From the NCBI RefSeq assembly GCF_902497625.1, contig NZ_CABVGX010000026.1, positions 20,080 to 84,079 of the forward strand: a stretch of 64,000 bases of DNA, read 5' to 3'. The notes beneath the pieces are model-generated. The model was not told the origin of the DNA and did no database searches. It was given only the letters and a program-made list of their open reading frames with translations. Shown here piece after piece: positions 43,417 through 53,329 of this stretch. The DNA is from Pseudomonas fluorescens (GTDB taxonomy: Bacteria > Pseudomonadota > Gammaproteobacteria > Pseudomonadales > Pseudomonadaceae). The translations under genes were made by a program, and so were the position numbers. The stretch's first letter is position 1; the number at the start of each line of letters is the position of its first letter.

Positions 43417-43431
43417 ATCATTTTACATGAT
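43417..43431. promoter_or_regulatory. LysR-type box upstream of the symporter operon
   Basis: ATCATTTTACATGAT: dyad ATCAT-N5-ATGAT with the T-N11-A form of LysR sites. The identical 15 bases recur at 48825, upstream of mmsA, and a 13/15 variant at 48030. It lies 114 bases before the DUF485 gene start and 104 from the LysR start. Confidence 0.7.
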
Positions 43432-43544
43432 TATAAGCGGGGCATACGTTGAATGGGCGAACACACCGCAGCCAGTGGCAGATCGAGTTTCGCGTCTGAG
43501 GCTGTGGCACAACAATAACTCGTCCACTGCTCCACGGAGTCAAC

Positions 43545-43859
43545 GTGAACCATGCCAACGAATCAGCCCGCATTCGCAATCATCCCCGCTACAAAGACCT
43601 GGTCTGCCGTCAGCGAAGGTTCGTCGCCAGCCTGACCGCCGCCACCCTTGTCCCGTACTTCAGTTTCATCCTCATTGCCGCGTTCGCCCCGCAGTGGCTG
43701 GCCACACGACTGTTCGGCGACAGCATTATCACCGTCGGGTGGCCCCTGGGCGTAGCGTTCATCGTCGGCGCGTGGTTGTTCACCGGCCTCTACATCCTGC
43801 GGGCCAATGGCGAGTTCGATGAACTGACCGCCGAAATTCGCGCGGGAGCCGAGCAATGA
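43545..43859 (+). CDS. DUF485 (YjcH-like) inner-membrane protein
   Basis: 104 residues from a GTG preceded by CGGAG. Two TM segments (about 32-52 and 67-87) with the DUF485 N-terminal block RIRNHPRYKDLVCRQRRF. This family is the small partner always found in front of ActP-type monocarboxylate symporters. Its stop overlaps the symporter start (ATGA). No acs gene is adjacent, unlike the usual acs-yjcH-actP layout, so acetate need not be the substrate. Confidence 0.92.
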   Translation: MNHANESARIRNHPRYKDLVCRQRRFVASLTAATLVPYFSFILIAAFAPQWLATRLFGDSIITVGWPLGVAFIVGAWLFTGLYILRANGEFDELTAEIRAGAEQ

Positions 43860-45529
43860 AAACCTTCCTGCGCAACCTCATGCTGTGCACCCTCGCATCG
43901 GCGACTGCCAGCGTCGCAGTGGCCGCCGATGTTTTACAAAATGTGGAAAAACAGCCGCTCAATTACACCGCCATCGCCATGTTTCTGGTGTTTGTGGTGA
44001 CAACCCTTGGCATCACTTATTGGGCTGCTTCGAAAACCAGGTCGATGGACGATTTTTACAACGCTGGCGGCGGCATCACTGGTTTTCAGAATGGTCTGGC
44101 GCTGGCCGGTGACTACATGTCGGCGGCGGCGCTACTGGGCGTCACCAGCATGATCTACTTCAACGGCTTCGACGGCGTGCTGTACTCGATCAGTTTTTTC
44201 ATTGCCTGGCCGCTGTTGCTGTTCCTGTTTGCCGAACGCATCCGCAACCTTGGGCGCATCACACTCTCGGACATCGCCTCGTTTCGCCTCGATCAAAACC
44301 GTATTCGTACCTTGACCGCCTTCGGCTCGCTGACCGTGGTGTGCTTTTACCTGGTGGTGCAGATGGTCGGTGCCGGTCAGCTCATCCAGTTGTTGTTCGG
44401 CCTGCCGTACAACTACGCGGTGATCGCGGTCGGATTGCTGATGGCGGTGTACGTCACTTTCGGCGGCATGGTGGCGACGACGTGGGTGCAGATCATCAAG
44501 GCCGGTTTGTTGCTGTTGGGCGGCACCCTGCTGGCAGTACTGGCGTTGAGCCGATTCGATTTTTCCGTTGATCTGCTGTTCGAGCAAGCAGTGGCGGCGC
44601 ATCACGATGGCGTACGGATTTTGCTGCCGAGCAAACTGGTGGCCGATCCGCTGTCGTTGATCTCGCTGTCACTCGGCCTGGTGTTCGGCACCGCTGGGTT
44701 GCCGCATATTCTGATGCGCTTCTTCACCGTTCCCGATGCGCGCCAGGCCCGTAAATCGGTATTCGTCGCCACCGGATTCATCGGCTTCTTTTACCTGATC
44801 GTCGCGGTGCTGGGCCTCGCTGCCATTGTCATCGTCGGCCAGGATCCGGCCTTTCACGAAGGCGGGATTGTCGGCGGCAAACTCATCGGTGGCGGCAATA
44901 TGCCGGTCATGCACCTGGCGAAAGCGGTGGGCGGTGATCTGCTGCTTGGCCTCATTTCCGCCGTGGCGTTCGCAACGATTCTCGCCGTGGTGTCAGGCTT
45001 GACCATGGCGGGCACGTCGGCGATTTCCCACGATCTCTACGTTCGGGTGTTCAAGCAGAACCGAGCGAATGCCAGCGATGAGCGCCGGGTGTCACGCATT
45101 GCCTCGGTGGGCATCGGGGTAGTCGCAGTGGTGCTGGGCATTTTGTTCAAGGATCAGAACATTGCCTTCCTGGTGGCGCTGACGTTCGGCGTGGCGGCGT
45201 CGGTCAACTTTCCGATCCTGGTGCTCTCGATGTACTGGAAAGGCCTGACGACGCGCGGCGCATTGATCGGTGGCATCGCCGGTTTGCTGAGCGCCGTCAG
45301 CCTGGTGATTCTCTCCCCGGCGGTGTGGGTCAAGGTGCTGGGCAACGCTGAAGCCATTTTCCCGTACGACTACCCGGCGATTATCTCGATGAACGTTGCC
45401 TTCCTGTTCACCTGGCTCGGTTCGATCACCGATCGCAGCGCCGAAGCGACGCTGGAGCGGTCGCGCTTCGAGGACCAGGTCGTGCGTGCGCGCACCGGTT
45501 TGGGCGCGTCGCAGTCCGTCAGTCATTAA
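43856..45529 (+). CDS. Sodium:solute symporter, ActP (cation/monocarboxylate) family
   Basis: 557 residues. An N-terminal signal-like segment (LMLCTLASATASVAVAAD) is followed by about 13 TM segments. SSS family motifs: MDDFYNAGGGITGFQNGLAL, GDYMSAAALLG, FGTAGLPHILMRFFTVPDAR and LTFGVAASVNFPILVLSMYW. Closely related to ActP, which carries acetate, glycolate, propionate or pyruvate with a cation. In this context I infer uptake of a short acid such as 3-nitropropionate. Confidence 0.92.
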   Translation: MKTFLRNLMLCTLASATASVAVAADVLQNVEKQPLNYTAIAMFLVFVVTTLGITYWAASKTRSMDDFYNAGGGITGFQNGLALAGDYMSAAALLGVTSMIYFNGFDGVLYSISFFIAWPLLLFLFAERIRNLGRITLSDIASFRLDQNRIRTLTAFGSLTVVCFYLVVQMVGAGQLIQLLFGLPYNYAVIAVGLLMAVYVTFGGMVATTWVQIIKAGLLLLGGTLLAVLALSRFDFSVDLLFEQAVAAHHDGVRILLPSKLVADPLSLISLSLGLVFGTAGLPHILMRFFTVPDARQARKSVFVATGFIGFFYLIVAVLGLAAIVIVGQDPAFHEGGIVGGKLIGGGNMPVMHLAKAVGGDLLLGLISAVAFATILAVVSGLTMAGTSAISHDLYVRVFKQNRANASDERRVSRIASVGIGVVAVVLGILFKDQNIAFLVALTFGVAASVNFPILVLSMYWKGLTTRGALIGGIAGLLSAVSLVILSPAVWVKVLGNAEAIFPYDYPAIISMNVAFLFTWLGSITDRSAEATLERSRFEDQVVRARTGLGASQSVSH

Positions 45530-45573
45530 GCAGTTTTCCATTTTCGTTGCCCCTACGTCTCAAGGAGTCAGCC

Positions 45574-46128
45574 ATGCAACTGCTCGACAATGGCTTGCGC
45601 TTTTCCCCGATCACCATCGTGCTGCACTGGCTTGTAGCGCTCGCTTTGCTGGCGATTCTGGCCCTGCAGGGGGCCATCGCCTACGCGCCTGACGAAGGCG
45701 TGCGGCTGGCGTTCGCTCAGTGGCAGAACCTGGCCGGGTTGCTGCTGTTTGGAGTGTCGATTTACCGGTTCTGGGCGCGGATCAGCGCTTACCATCCGTT
45801 GCCCGTCGGTACGCCCAACCCCATCGAAGTGATCATCAGCCGCTCGGTCGCGGTTGCGCTGGCCCTCGCGATGGTGCTGCTGCCCGTTGCGGTATGGGCA
45901 TCACGGGCAACCGCCGGGGAAGTCACTGCTTTACCCGGCGGATTGACCCTGCCGACGCTGCTGCCGATCAACCCGAGCCTCAACCACGTGGTCGACGTGT
46001 TGTTCAATATTGGCGCGACGGCGTTTCTTGCCGGGCTGGCGCTGCACGTATTCGGCGCGGTGAAAAATCACTTTCTCCTGAAGAACAACACGCTCATGCG
46101 GATGCTGGGCAAACATGTGGAGCTGTGA
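45574..46128 (+). CDS. Cytochrome b561 family protein with incomplete His set
   Basis: 184 residues, four predicted TM segments, AGGAG before the ATG. TM1 has the heme-ligand His in VLHWLVAL, and TM4 has GLALHVFGAVKNHFLLKNNT followed by LMRM as in E. coli CybB. The His that CybB carries in TM2 (MIHVSCG) is replaced here (AQWQNLAG), and the TM3 His residues (AHLGHL) are also absent (SRSVAV). It may hold one heme rather than two. It lies between the symporter and a nitronate monooxygenase gene (3-base gap), suggesting electron transfer linked to that pathway. Confidence 0.85.
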   Translation: MQLLDNGLRFSPITIVLHWLVALALLAILALQGAIAYAPDEGVRLAFAQWQNLAGLLLFGVSIYRFWARISAYHPLPVGTPNPIEVIISRSVAVALALAMVLLPVAVWASRATAGEVTALPGGLTLPTLLPINPSLNHVVDVLFNIGATAFLAGLALHVFGAVKNHFLLKNNTLMRMLGKHVEL

Positions 46129-46131
46129 GCC

Positions 46132-47118
46132 ATGAATGAATTCAAAGCGGATTTTGCCGGCAATGCCGTCACCCGGGCCTGCGGCGTGCAGTACCCGATT
46201 TTCCTCGGGGGTATGGCGGCCATTTCCGGCCCGCAACTGGTGGCGGCTGTGGCCAATGCCGGAGGAATGGGCGTGGTAGGTGGCTTGCGCTTGCCGCCGT
46301 TGACCCTGCGTCGCTGGATTGAGGAAACCCGTGCGCTGACGGACAAACCATTCGGTGTCAATCTGGTGCCGCAGTTCGGTGGGCCCGAGGTGTTTGAAGC
46401 GCAGTTTCAAGTGGTGCTCAAGGAGCGTCCTCGCCTGTTGTCACTGTTCTATGCCGAGCAATACGCTGCCGATATGATTGCCCGCGCCAAGGACGCCGGG
46501 CTGCTGGTGATGGTGCAGGTCGGTTCGGTGGCATTGGCGAAAACAGCCATCGCCAACGGTGCCGACATCATCGTTGCGCAGGGTAGTGAAAGCGGCGGGC
46601 ATTTGAATCGCGGCACCATCGGCATCTTGCCACTGCTGCCGTCGCTGATCGAGGTTGCGCAAGGCAGGCCGGTGCTGGCGGCCGGCGGTATCACCGGCGG
46701 AGAAGATGTGCGCGCACTGATGTCTCTAGGCGCCGCCGGGGTCCTGGTCGGTACGGCATTCATCGCCACCGATGAATCGAATGCGCACCCGTTGTACAAA
46801 CAGAAGATTGTCGACGCCACTACTGATGACACCGAATACCGTACTGGCTACTCGTTCGGTTGGACCTGGGGCACGCCACATCGGGTAATTCCGAACCGCG
46901 ACAAGTGGAACCTGCTGCGATTCATTGGCGGTGGCGCTCGGTCGATCGATAAGCCGCGCATGGCAAAAAAACTGTCGCTGTACGCGGGGCAGGGCGTGGG
47001 CAAGATTCACAGCGTGATGCCCGCTGCGCAGCGGGTCGCCGAACTCGCCAAAGGGTTGCCGCCGGCGGCGCGACGGTTGCACGAAGGGCCGGACGGCGCC
47101 GTCGAATCCGCCGCCTGA
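46132..47118 (+). CDS. Nitronate monooxygenase family flavoprotein (first, class-II-like)
   Basis: 328 residues, TIM-barrel FMN enzyme. N-terminal block YPIFLGGMAAISGPQLVAAV, NAGGMGVVGG, substrate-side VAQGSESGGHLNRGTIG with the catalytic-type His in SGGH, and phosphate site AAGGITGGEDVRALMSLGA and GTAFIATDES. The C-terminal part (YSFGWTWGTPHRVIP) differs from the second copy at 50483. The family oxidises alkyl nitronates to carbonyl compounds plus nitrite; some members are enoyl reductases (FabK) instead. Last gene of the symporter operon. Confidence 0.87.
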   Translation: MNEFKADFAGNAVTRACGVQYPIFLGGMAAISGPQLVAAVANAGGMGVVGGLRLPPLTLRRWIEETRALTDKPFGVNLVPQFGGPEVFEAQFQVVLKERPRLLSLFYAEQYAADMIARAKDAGLLVMVQVGSVALAKTAIANGADIIVAQGSESGGHLNRGTIGILPLLPSLIEVAQGRPVLAAGGITGGEDVRALMSLGAAGVLVGTAFIATDESNAHPLYKQKIVDATTDDTEYRTGYSFGWTWGTPHRVIPNRDKWNLLRFIGGGARSIDKPRMAKKLSLYAGQGVGKIHSVMPAAQRVAELAKGLPPAARRLHEGPDGAVESAA

Positions 47119-47127
47119 ACGACACCG

Positions 47128-48027
47128 CTACACCGGCGCCGACCGGGCATGCTGCTGCTGCGCCAGACCGATGAAGGCGCTCATTGCCGAGGTGATCATC
47201 GAGTCATTGCGACGGATGAACACGGTCGACACGTGGGCAAACTCAGCGGGCAGGGTGTGGCAGCGGATCGCATGGCGCACGCTGCAACTCTCGGCGATCG
47301 CCTTGGGCAGCAAGGTCACGCCCATGCCGGCGGCGACGCAGGACAGGATGCCGTCAAGCGTGCCCAGCTCCATGATCTGGTTGGGCACCAGGCCGACCTG
47401 ATAAAACCAGTTCTCCAGCGTCGAGCGATAGAAGCAACCGGTGCGAAACACCAGCACCGTTTGCTGCGGCATTTTCTCGATCAGCGCGGGCAGCGAGTCG
47501 AACTGACTGCTGCTGACCAGCACCAGTTCTTCGTTGAACACTTCTTCCTGCGCCAATGCCGAGTTCTGGTGAAAGCCGCCGACGAATGCGCCGTCGAGCC
47601 GATGGCTTTCAATCGCCTTGATCAGCTCGATGGTGGTGCCGGTCAACAGCGACAGTTGCACGTCAGGGTACTGCTCGCGGTATTTGGTCAGCACTTGCGG
47701 TAAACGGATGGCCGCCGTGGTTTCCATCGAGCCCAGGCGCAGCAATCCAGTCGGCACGCCGGTGTCCATCAAAGCGCTGCGACTTTCTTCGGTCAGTTGC
47801 AGAATACGTCTGGCGTAACCCAGGAAGGTTTCGCCCGCCGACGTCAGGACCACGCCGGATTTCTTGCGGATGAACAGCTCGCGGTTAAGTTCGCCTTCAA
47901 GCTCTTTCACGCGCATGGTCACGTTGGACTGCACGGTGTTCACAGCGACGGCTGCGGCGGTGAAGCTGCCCAGCTCGGCCACAGCACAGAAAATCTTCAG
48001 TTGGCGCATTTCCACGGTCGTAACCAT
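47128..48027 (-). CDS. LysR family regulator of the nitronate/symporter region (second copy)
   Basis: 299 residues. The HTH (QLKIFCAVAELGSFTAAAVA and NTVQSNVTMRVKELE) and effector domain resemble those of the LysR gene at 42429. It is placed between the two halves of the cluster, convergent with the first monooxygenase gene and divergent from the MOSC gene. A box of the shared dyad (minus-strand reading ATCATTTTCAATGAT, 48030-48044) begins three bases from its start codon, which suggests autorepression. An alternative start six codons downstream (MRQLKIF) is possible. Confidence 0.9.
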   Translation of the reverse strand: MVTTVEMRQLKIFCAVAELGSFTAAAVAVNTVQSNVTMRVKELEGELNRELFIRKKSGVVLTSAGETFLGYARRILQLTEESRSALMDTGVPTGLLRLGSMETTAAIRLPQVLTKYREQYPDVQLSLLTGTTIELIKAIESHRLDGAFVGGFHQNSALAQEEVFNEELVLVSSSQFDSLPALIEKMPQQTVLVFRTGCFYRSTLENWFYQVGLVPNQIMELGTLDGILSCVAAGMGVTLLPKAIAESCSVRHAIRCHTLPAEFAHVSTVFIRRNDSMITSAMSAFIGLAQQQHARSAPV

Positions 48028-48029
48028 CC

Positions 48030-48044
48030 ATCATTGAAAATGAT
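48030..48044. promoter_or_regulatory. LysR-type box at the start of the second LysR gene
   Basis: ATCATTGAAAATGAT on the plus strand; on the minus strand it agrees with the boxes at 43417 and 48825 at 13 of 15 positions and keeps both ATCAT/ATGAT arms. Binding here would cover the LysR ribosome site. Confidence 0.6.
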
Positions 48045-48061
48045 TGCTGGAATATTTATCG

Positions 48062-48076
48062 ATCATTTTACGTAGC
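48062..48076. promoter_or_regulatory. Degenerate LysR-type box between the LysR and MOSC genes
   Basis: ATCATTTTACGTAGC shares the first ten bases with the boxes at 43417 and 48825 but lacks the right arm. Located 69 bases before the MOSC gene start. Confidence 0.45.
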
Positions 48077-48130
48077 GCTTGATCGATTAGTAAAGTCTCG
48101 GTAACCCCTCCGCAAAAGTGTAGATCGGCC

Positions 48131-48799
48131 ATGACCCTGACTGCCGTAATTGATCAGCTGTTCGCCGGCGGCATTGGCATCTTGAAGCCAGAAGGGCAGT
48201 CCAGCGGGATGTTCAAGCACCGATTGAGCGGACCGGTGCGCGTGGAATTCCACGGACTTGCAGGTGATCAGCATGCCGATCTGCGGGTGCATGGCGGACC
48301 GGAAAAAGCCGTGCATCAGTACCCCGCGCAAAACTATGCACACATCGCCCAGGCCTTCGCGCACTGCGCCGCGGAGCTGGTGCCCGGCAGTCTGGGGGAA
48401 AACCTTTCAGCCAGCTGCATGAGCGAGCGCACGGTGCACATCGGCGACATCTATCGCATGGGCACGTGCATCGTGCAGGTCTCGCAGCCGCGCAGCCCAT
48501 GCTGGAAAATCAACCATCGTTTTGCCGCCGAACGCATGTCCATGTTTGTCGCCACGCAGCGCATCACCGGTTGGTATTACCGGGTGCTGCAGCCGGGTTC
48601 GATCGAGGCAGGCGATTCGATCGAATTGCTGGAACGGCCTTCGCCTCAGTTTTCCATCGACCGCTTCTGGGCGGTGCAATTGTGCCATCGGCCGTTGATT
48701 GATGACCTCCTGACTCTGAGCGTAACGCCAGGCCTGGCTGAGGACTGGCGGCGTCGCTTGAGCGAGCGCGCCAAATGGATACTCAAGCAAGATTCATGA
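48131..48799 (+). CDS. MOSC domain protein (YiiM-like)
   Basis: 222 residues. The MOSC domain covers about residues 25-165: FHGLAGDQHADLRVHGGPEK (start of the beta-barrel), GSLGENLS, and the molybdenum-ligand-type Cys in SQPRSPCWKI. A C-terminal 3-alpha domain follows. Related YiiM and YcbX proteins bind molybdenum cofactor and act on N-hydroxylated compounds. In a nitro/nitronate cluster it might reduce a nitrogenous product or protect against it; that role is inferred only. Divergent from the LysR gene, upstream of mmsA. Confidence 0.9.
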   Translation: MTLTAVIDQLFAGGIGILKPEGQSSGMFKHRLSGPVRVEFHGLAGDQHADLRVHGGPEKAVHQYPAQNYAHIAQAFAHCAAELVPGSLGENLSASCMSERTVHIGDIYRMGTCIVQVSQPRSPCWKINHRFAAERMSMFVATQRITGWYYRVLQPGSIEAGDSIELLERPSPQFSIDRFWAVQLCHRPLIDDLLTLSVTPGLAEDWRRRLSERAKWILKQDS

Positions 48800-48824
48800 T
48801 ATGTGATTGATAGGATCAGTAATC

Positions 48825-48839
48825 ATCATTTTACATGAT
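48825..48839. promoter_or_regulatory. LysR-type box upstream of mmsA
   Basis: ATCATTTTACATGAT, identical at all 15 positions to the box at 43417 upstream of the symporter operon. It lies 73 bases before the mmsA start and 26 bases after the MOSC stop, so mmsA and the gene after it can be controlled separately from the MOSC gene. Confidence 0.7.
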
Positions 48840-48911
48840 CTTGTCGCTGGCCTAGTTTGGCCCTATCTGCTTCATCTACCGCTGTTCCTCCACCAACAGA
48901 GAACAACCGCC

Positions 48912-50429
<1,518 letters not shown>

Positions 50430-50482
50430 CCTCTATGGCGTGCAGCATCGTTGCTGCACGCCCGGATTTTTCAGGTGATTCC

Positions 50483-51532
50483 ATGTCCCGTCCATTGCTG
50501 TCCCTGCTGAACATCGAGCTGCCGATTCTGCAATCACCCATGGTCGGAGTGTCCACACCCAAACTTGCCGCAGCGGTGTCCAATGCCGGCGGGCTCGGCG
50601 CCATCGGCATTGGCGCGAGCACTGTAGAGCAGGCGCGGGCGATGCTGCGCGAAACGGCAGCGCTGACCGACAAGCCGTTCAACGTCAATCTTTTCTGTCA
50701 CGCACCGGCGCTTCAGGACAGTGATCGCGAAGCACAGTGGTTGAACGCGCTCACGCCATATTTCGCCGAGTTCGACGCTGCGCCTCCCGTTTTGTTGCGC
50801 GAGATCTACATCTCGTTCGTCGCCGATCCGGACATGCTGCAGATGCTGCTGGAGGAAAAACCGGCGGTGGTCAGTTTTCATTTCGGTTTGCCGCCGCAGG
50901 CAGCCGTGGACGCGCTGAAAGATGCCGGCATCGTTCTGTTGTGCTCGGTGACGACCCTGGCCGAAGCCCGTCTGGCTGAGCAGGCCGGCGTGCATGCGCT
51001 GGTGGCGCAAGGGTTTGAAGCGGGTGGACATCGCGGGGTGTTTGATCCGCAACAGGACAGTGAAATGGGCACCTTCGCCCTGGTGCGCGTCCTCAGTGCG
51101 GCGAGCTCGCTGCCGGTGATCGCCGCCGGTGGGATCATGGACGGTGCAGGGATCAACGCCGTGCTGCAACTGGGTGCCAGTGCGGCTCAACTGGGCACGG
51201 CGTTTATCCTCTGCCCGGAATCGGCGACCAATGCCGCTTGGCGTGAGGCCCTCAAAGGCCCACGAGCGCACCACACGCAAATTACCAGCGCCATCTCCGG
51301 ACGTCCGGCGCGGGGCATGCTCAATCGCAACTTCAGCGATCTGCAAATCAGCGGCGCGGCCGTGCCGGATTACCCGATTGCCTACGACGCCAACAAAGCC
51401 CTGAACGTCGCTGCCAGCGCGAAGAACAACAGCGATTTTGCTGTGCAATGGGCGGGACAGGGCGCCCCGCTCGCACGTGAACTGCCTGCCGACGAGTTGG
51501 TGCGATTGCTGTCGGCAGAAATGAAAGTCTAG
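50483..51532 (+). CDS. Nitronate monooxygenase, class I (PA4202-like, propionate-3-nitronate type)
   Basis: 349 residues from MSRPLLSLLNIELPILQSPM. Motifs of class I enzymes: SPMVGVSTPKLAAAVSNAGG, DKPFNVNLFCH, VSFHFGLPP, QGFEAGGHRGVFDP with catalytic His, AAGGIMDGAGINAVLQLGAS, GTAFILCPES and the C-terminal FAVQWAGQGAPLARELPA. From memory these match P. aeruginosa PA4202 closely, the enzyme that oxidises propionate-3-nitronate to malonate semialdehyde, nitrite and nitrate. It uses FMN and oxygen. Downstream of mmsA, likely same transcript. Confidence 0.92.
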   Translation: MSRPLLSLLNIELPILQSPMVGVSTPKLAAAVSNAGGLGAIGIGASTVEQARAMLRETAALTDKPFNVNLFCHAPALQDSDREAQWLNALTPYFAEFDAAPPVLLREIYISFVADPDMLQMLLEEKPAVVSFHFGLPPQAAVDALKDAGIVLLCSVTTLAEARLAEQAGVHALVAQGFEAGGHRGVFDPQQDSEMGTFALVRVLSAASSLPVIAAGGIMDGAGINAVLQLGASAAQLGTAFILCPESATNAAWREALKGPRAHHTQITSAISGRPARGMLNRNFSDLQISGAAVPDYPIAYDANKALNVAASAKNNSDFAVQWAGQGAPLARELPADELVRLLSAEMKV

Positions 51533-51548
51533 CAAACGATACAAACCC

Positions 51549-51680
51549 TGTAGCAGCTGCCGAAGGCTGCGTCCGATCGCGCAGCAGTCGTAATTCAGGC
51601 AACGCGGTTTGTCAGATCGACCGCGTGCTCAGGTTTGGCGACTGCTGCGCAATCGGACGCAGGCTGCGCCAGCTGCTACA
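51549..51680. repeat. TGTAGCAGCTGC-family inverted pair
   Basis: Forward arm TGTAGCAGCTGCCGAAGGCT at 51549 and inverted arm GGCTGCGCCAGCTGCTACA ending at 51680, between the monooxygenase and nitroreductase genes (convergent). The inner spacer GCAGTCGTAATTCAGGC also occurs in the copy at 26182. Confidence 0.85.
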
Positions 51681-51710
51681 GGGCGGCGTTGCGACTGATA
51701 GTTAACGCAA

Positions 51711-52328
51711 TCAAACCACGCTCAACACCTGCTCCAGCGGACGGCGCGGTTTCTGTGGCCAGTTTTCCGCCAACGGCTCCCCAACAGCCACCAACAGCAC
51801 AGCAATCTCATCCTCGGCCAGGCCAAACTCCTCGGCCACCGCCTCGGCATCAAAGCCGATCATCGGCGACGAACCCAACCCCATCGCCTGCGCCGCATAA
51901 ATAAGCGTGCCAGCGCCGAAAGTCGCCGTGCGAACCGCTTCATCACGCTGCCTCAGCGGTTGATCATGATAAAGACTCTTCGCCGCGCCTTCCCAGCCCG
52001 GCACCATTTGCTCGGGCATCAATCCGGCCGCAACTGACGGCGCCAGGCGGTCAGGAATGGTCTTGTAATCCGCCAGCTGTCCGCAGACGATAAATGTCAC
52101 GGCCGCCTCGGTCACCTTTGCCTGATCCCAGGCAATCTTGCGCAGACGCGCTTTCGCTTCTGCTGTGTGCGCCGCAATAAAACGCCAGTTCTGCAAGTTG
52201 AACGCCGTTGGCGCGGTGGTCGCCAGGCGAATCAGCTCGCCGATTTGCTCTTGCTCAATACCCCGTGACGCATCAAACAGGTTCACGGTACGTCGCGCTT
52301 CGATGGCGCTGATGATCGGGTCTTTCAT
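51711..52328 (-). CDS. Nitroreductase family protein
   Basis: 205 residues from MKDPIISAIEARRTVNLFD. FMN-binding motifs: ARRTVNLFD (the family's R-R-S-x-R-x-F-like start), TTAPTAFNLQNWRFI, and GTLIYAAQAMGLGSSPMIGF near 125-145. These enzymes reduce nitro compounds or quinones with NAD(P)H. Being next to two nitronate enzymes is suggestive, but the gene is on the opposite strand, is separated by a repeat and has no LysR-type box, so the link is weak. Confidence 0.92.
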   Translation of the reverse strand: MKDPIISAIEARRTVNLFDASRGIEQEQIGELIRLATTAPTAFNLQNWRFIAAHTAEAKARLRKIAWDQAKVTEAAVTFIVCGQLADYKTIPDRLAPSVAAGLMPEQMVPGWEGAAKSLYHDQPLRQRDEAVRTATFGAGTLIYAAQAMGLGSSPMIGFDAEAVAEEFGLAEDEIAVLLVAVGEPLAENWPQKPRRPLEQVLSVV

Positions 52329-52413
52329 CGCAAAATTCTCGCTATCTGGGCGCTGGCGGCTGTCTGGTCGGATCGATGACAAACCGTCAGCACAATGATT
52401 GGAATGGGTTTGT

Positions 52414-53202
52414 TCAGACGATGCTGTCGATCACGCCGCCATCCACTCGAAGCGCGGCGCCCGTGGTAGCGGAGGCCTGTTCGGAGCTGACATAGATGAT
52501 CATGTTGGCCACTTCCTCGACGCTGGCCGCACGGCGAATGATTGATGAGCCGCGATGGGCATTGACGAAATCGGCTGCCACCTTCTCCAGACTGTCACCG
52601 GAGCTTTCGACGGCAGGCCGGAGCATTTCAGCGACGCCTTCAGAGAGTGTCGGCCCTGGCAGTACTGAGTTCACTGTTACGCCGGTACCGGCCAGACGTT
52701 TGGCCAGGCCGCGCGAAATGGCCAACTGAGCGGTTTTGGTGAAGCCGTAATGGATCATGTCGGCCGGGATGTTCAGCGCCGATTCAGACGAGATAAACAC
52801 GATGCGACCCCATTTGCGTTCCACCATGCCCGGCGCATAGGCTCGGGAAAGGCGCACGCCAGACATGACGTTAATGTCGAAAAACCGTTGCCATTCGCTG
52901 TCCGGGGTCTCGAAGAAATCCTGCGGATTGAAGATGCCCAGGTTGTTGATGACGACGTCAAAGTTGCGATGTTCTGCCAGCAGTTTCTGATAGCCGGACT
53001 CGCTGCCCAGGTCGCCGGCCAATCCTGTCGCGTTCGCGGCCAGCGCGCCCAGTCGTTGCAAGGCGTTGTCGACGCTGTTCTGGCTGCGCCCGTTGATCAC
53101 CACCTGTGCGCCAGCCTGCAGAAAGCCCTTGGCCGTCGCAAAACCGATACCGCTGGTGGAACCTGAGACCAGAATTTTCCGGCCGGTAAAATCGATGTTC
53201 AT
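52414..53202 (-). CDS. Short-chain dehydrogenase/reductase
   Basis: 262 residues. Classical SDR: cofactor loop GSTSGIG (residues 13-19), NNLG, catalytic Ser in FISSESALNIP and Tyr/Lys in YGFTK. Arg at position 37-39 (NGRS) suggests NADP use. C-terminal GAALRVDGGVIDS is typical. Substrate unknown. Divergent from the LysR at 53330, which probably controls it. Confidence 0.93.
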   Translation of the reverse strand: MNIDFTGRKILVSGSTSGIGFATAKGFLQAGAQVVINGRSQNSVDNALQRLGALAANATGLAGDLGSESGYQKLLAEHRNFDVVINNLGIFNPQDFFETPDSEWQRFFDINVMSGVRLSRAYAPGMVERKWGRIVFISSESALNIPADMIHYGFTKTAQLAISRGLAKRLAGTGVTVNSVLPGPTLSEGVAEMLRPAVESSGDSLEKVAADFVNAHRGSSIIRRAASVEEVANMIIYVSSEQASATTGAALRVDGGVIDSIV

Positions 53203-53329
53203 GATGACCTCGCAATTCTGTGGATGACTGAATTTTGAAGTATTTTCATTCGATCGATAATTGGGCCGGATTCGAGATGACTTTTCGACTCTGTCGAATT
53301 ATCGTCGGTATACCCTCCATCGGATCAAA

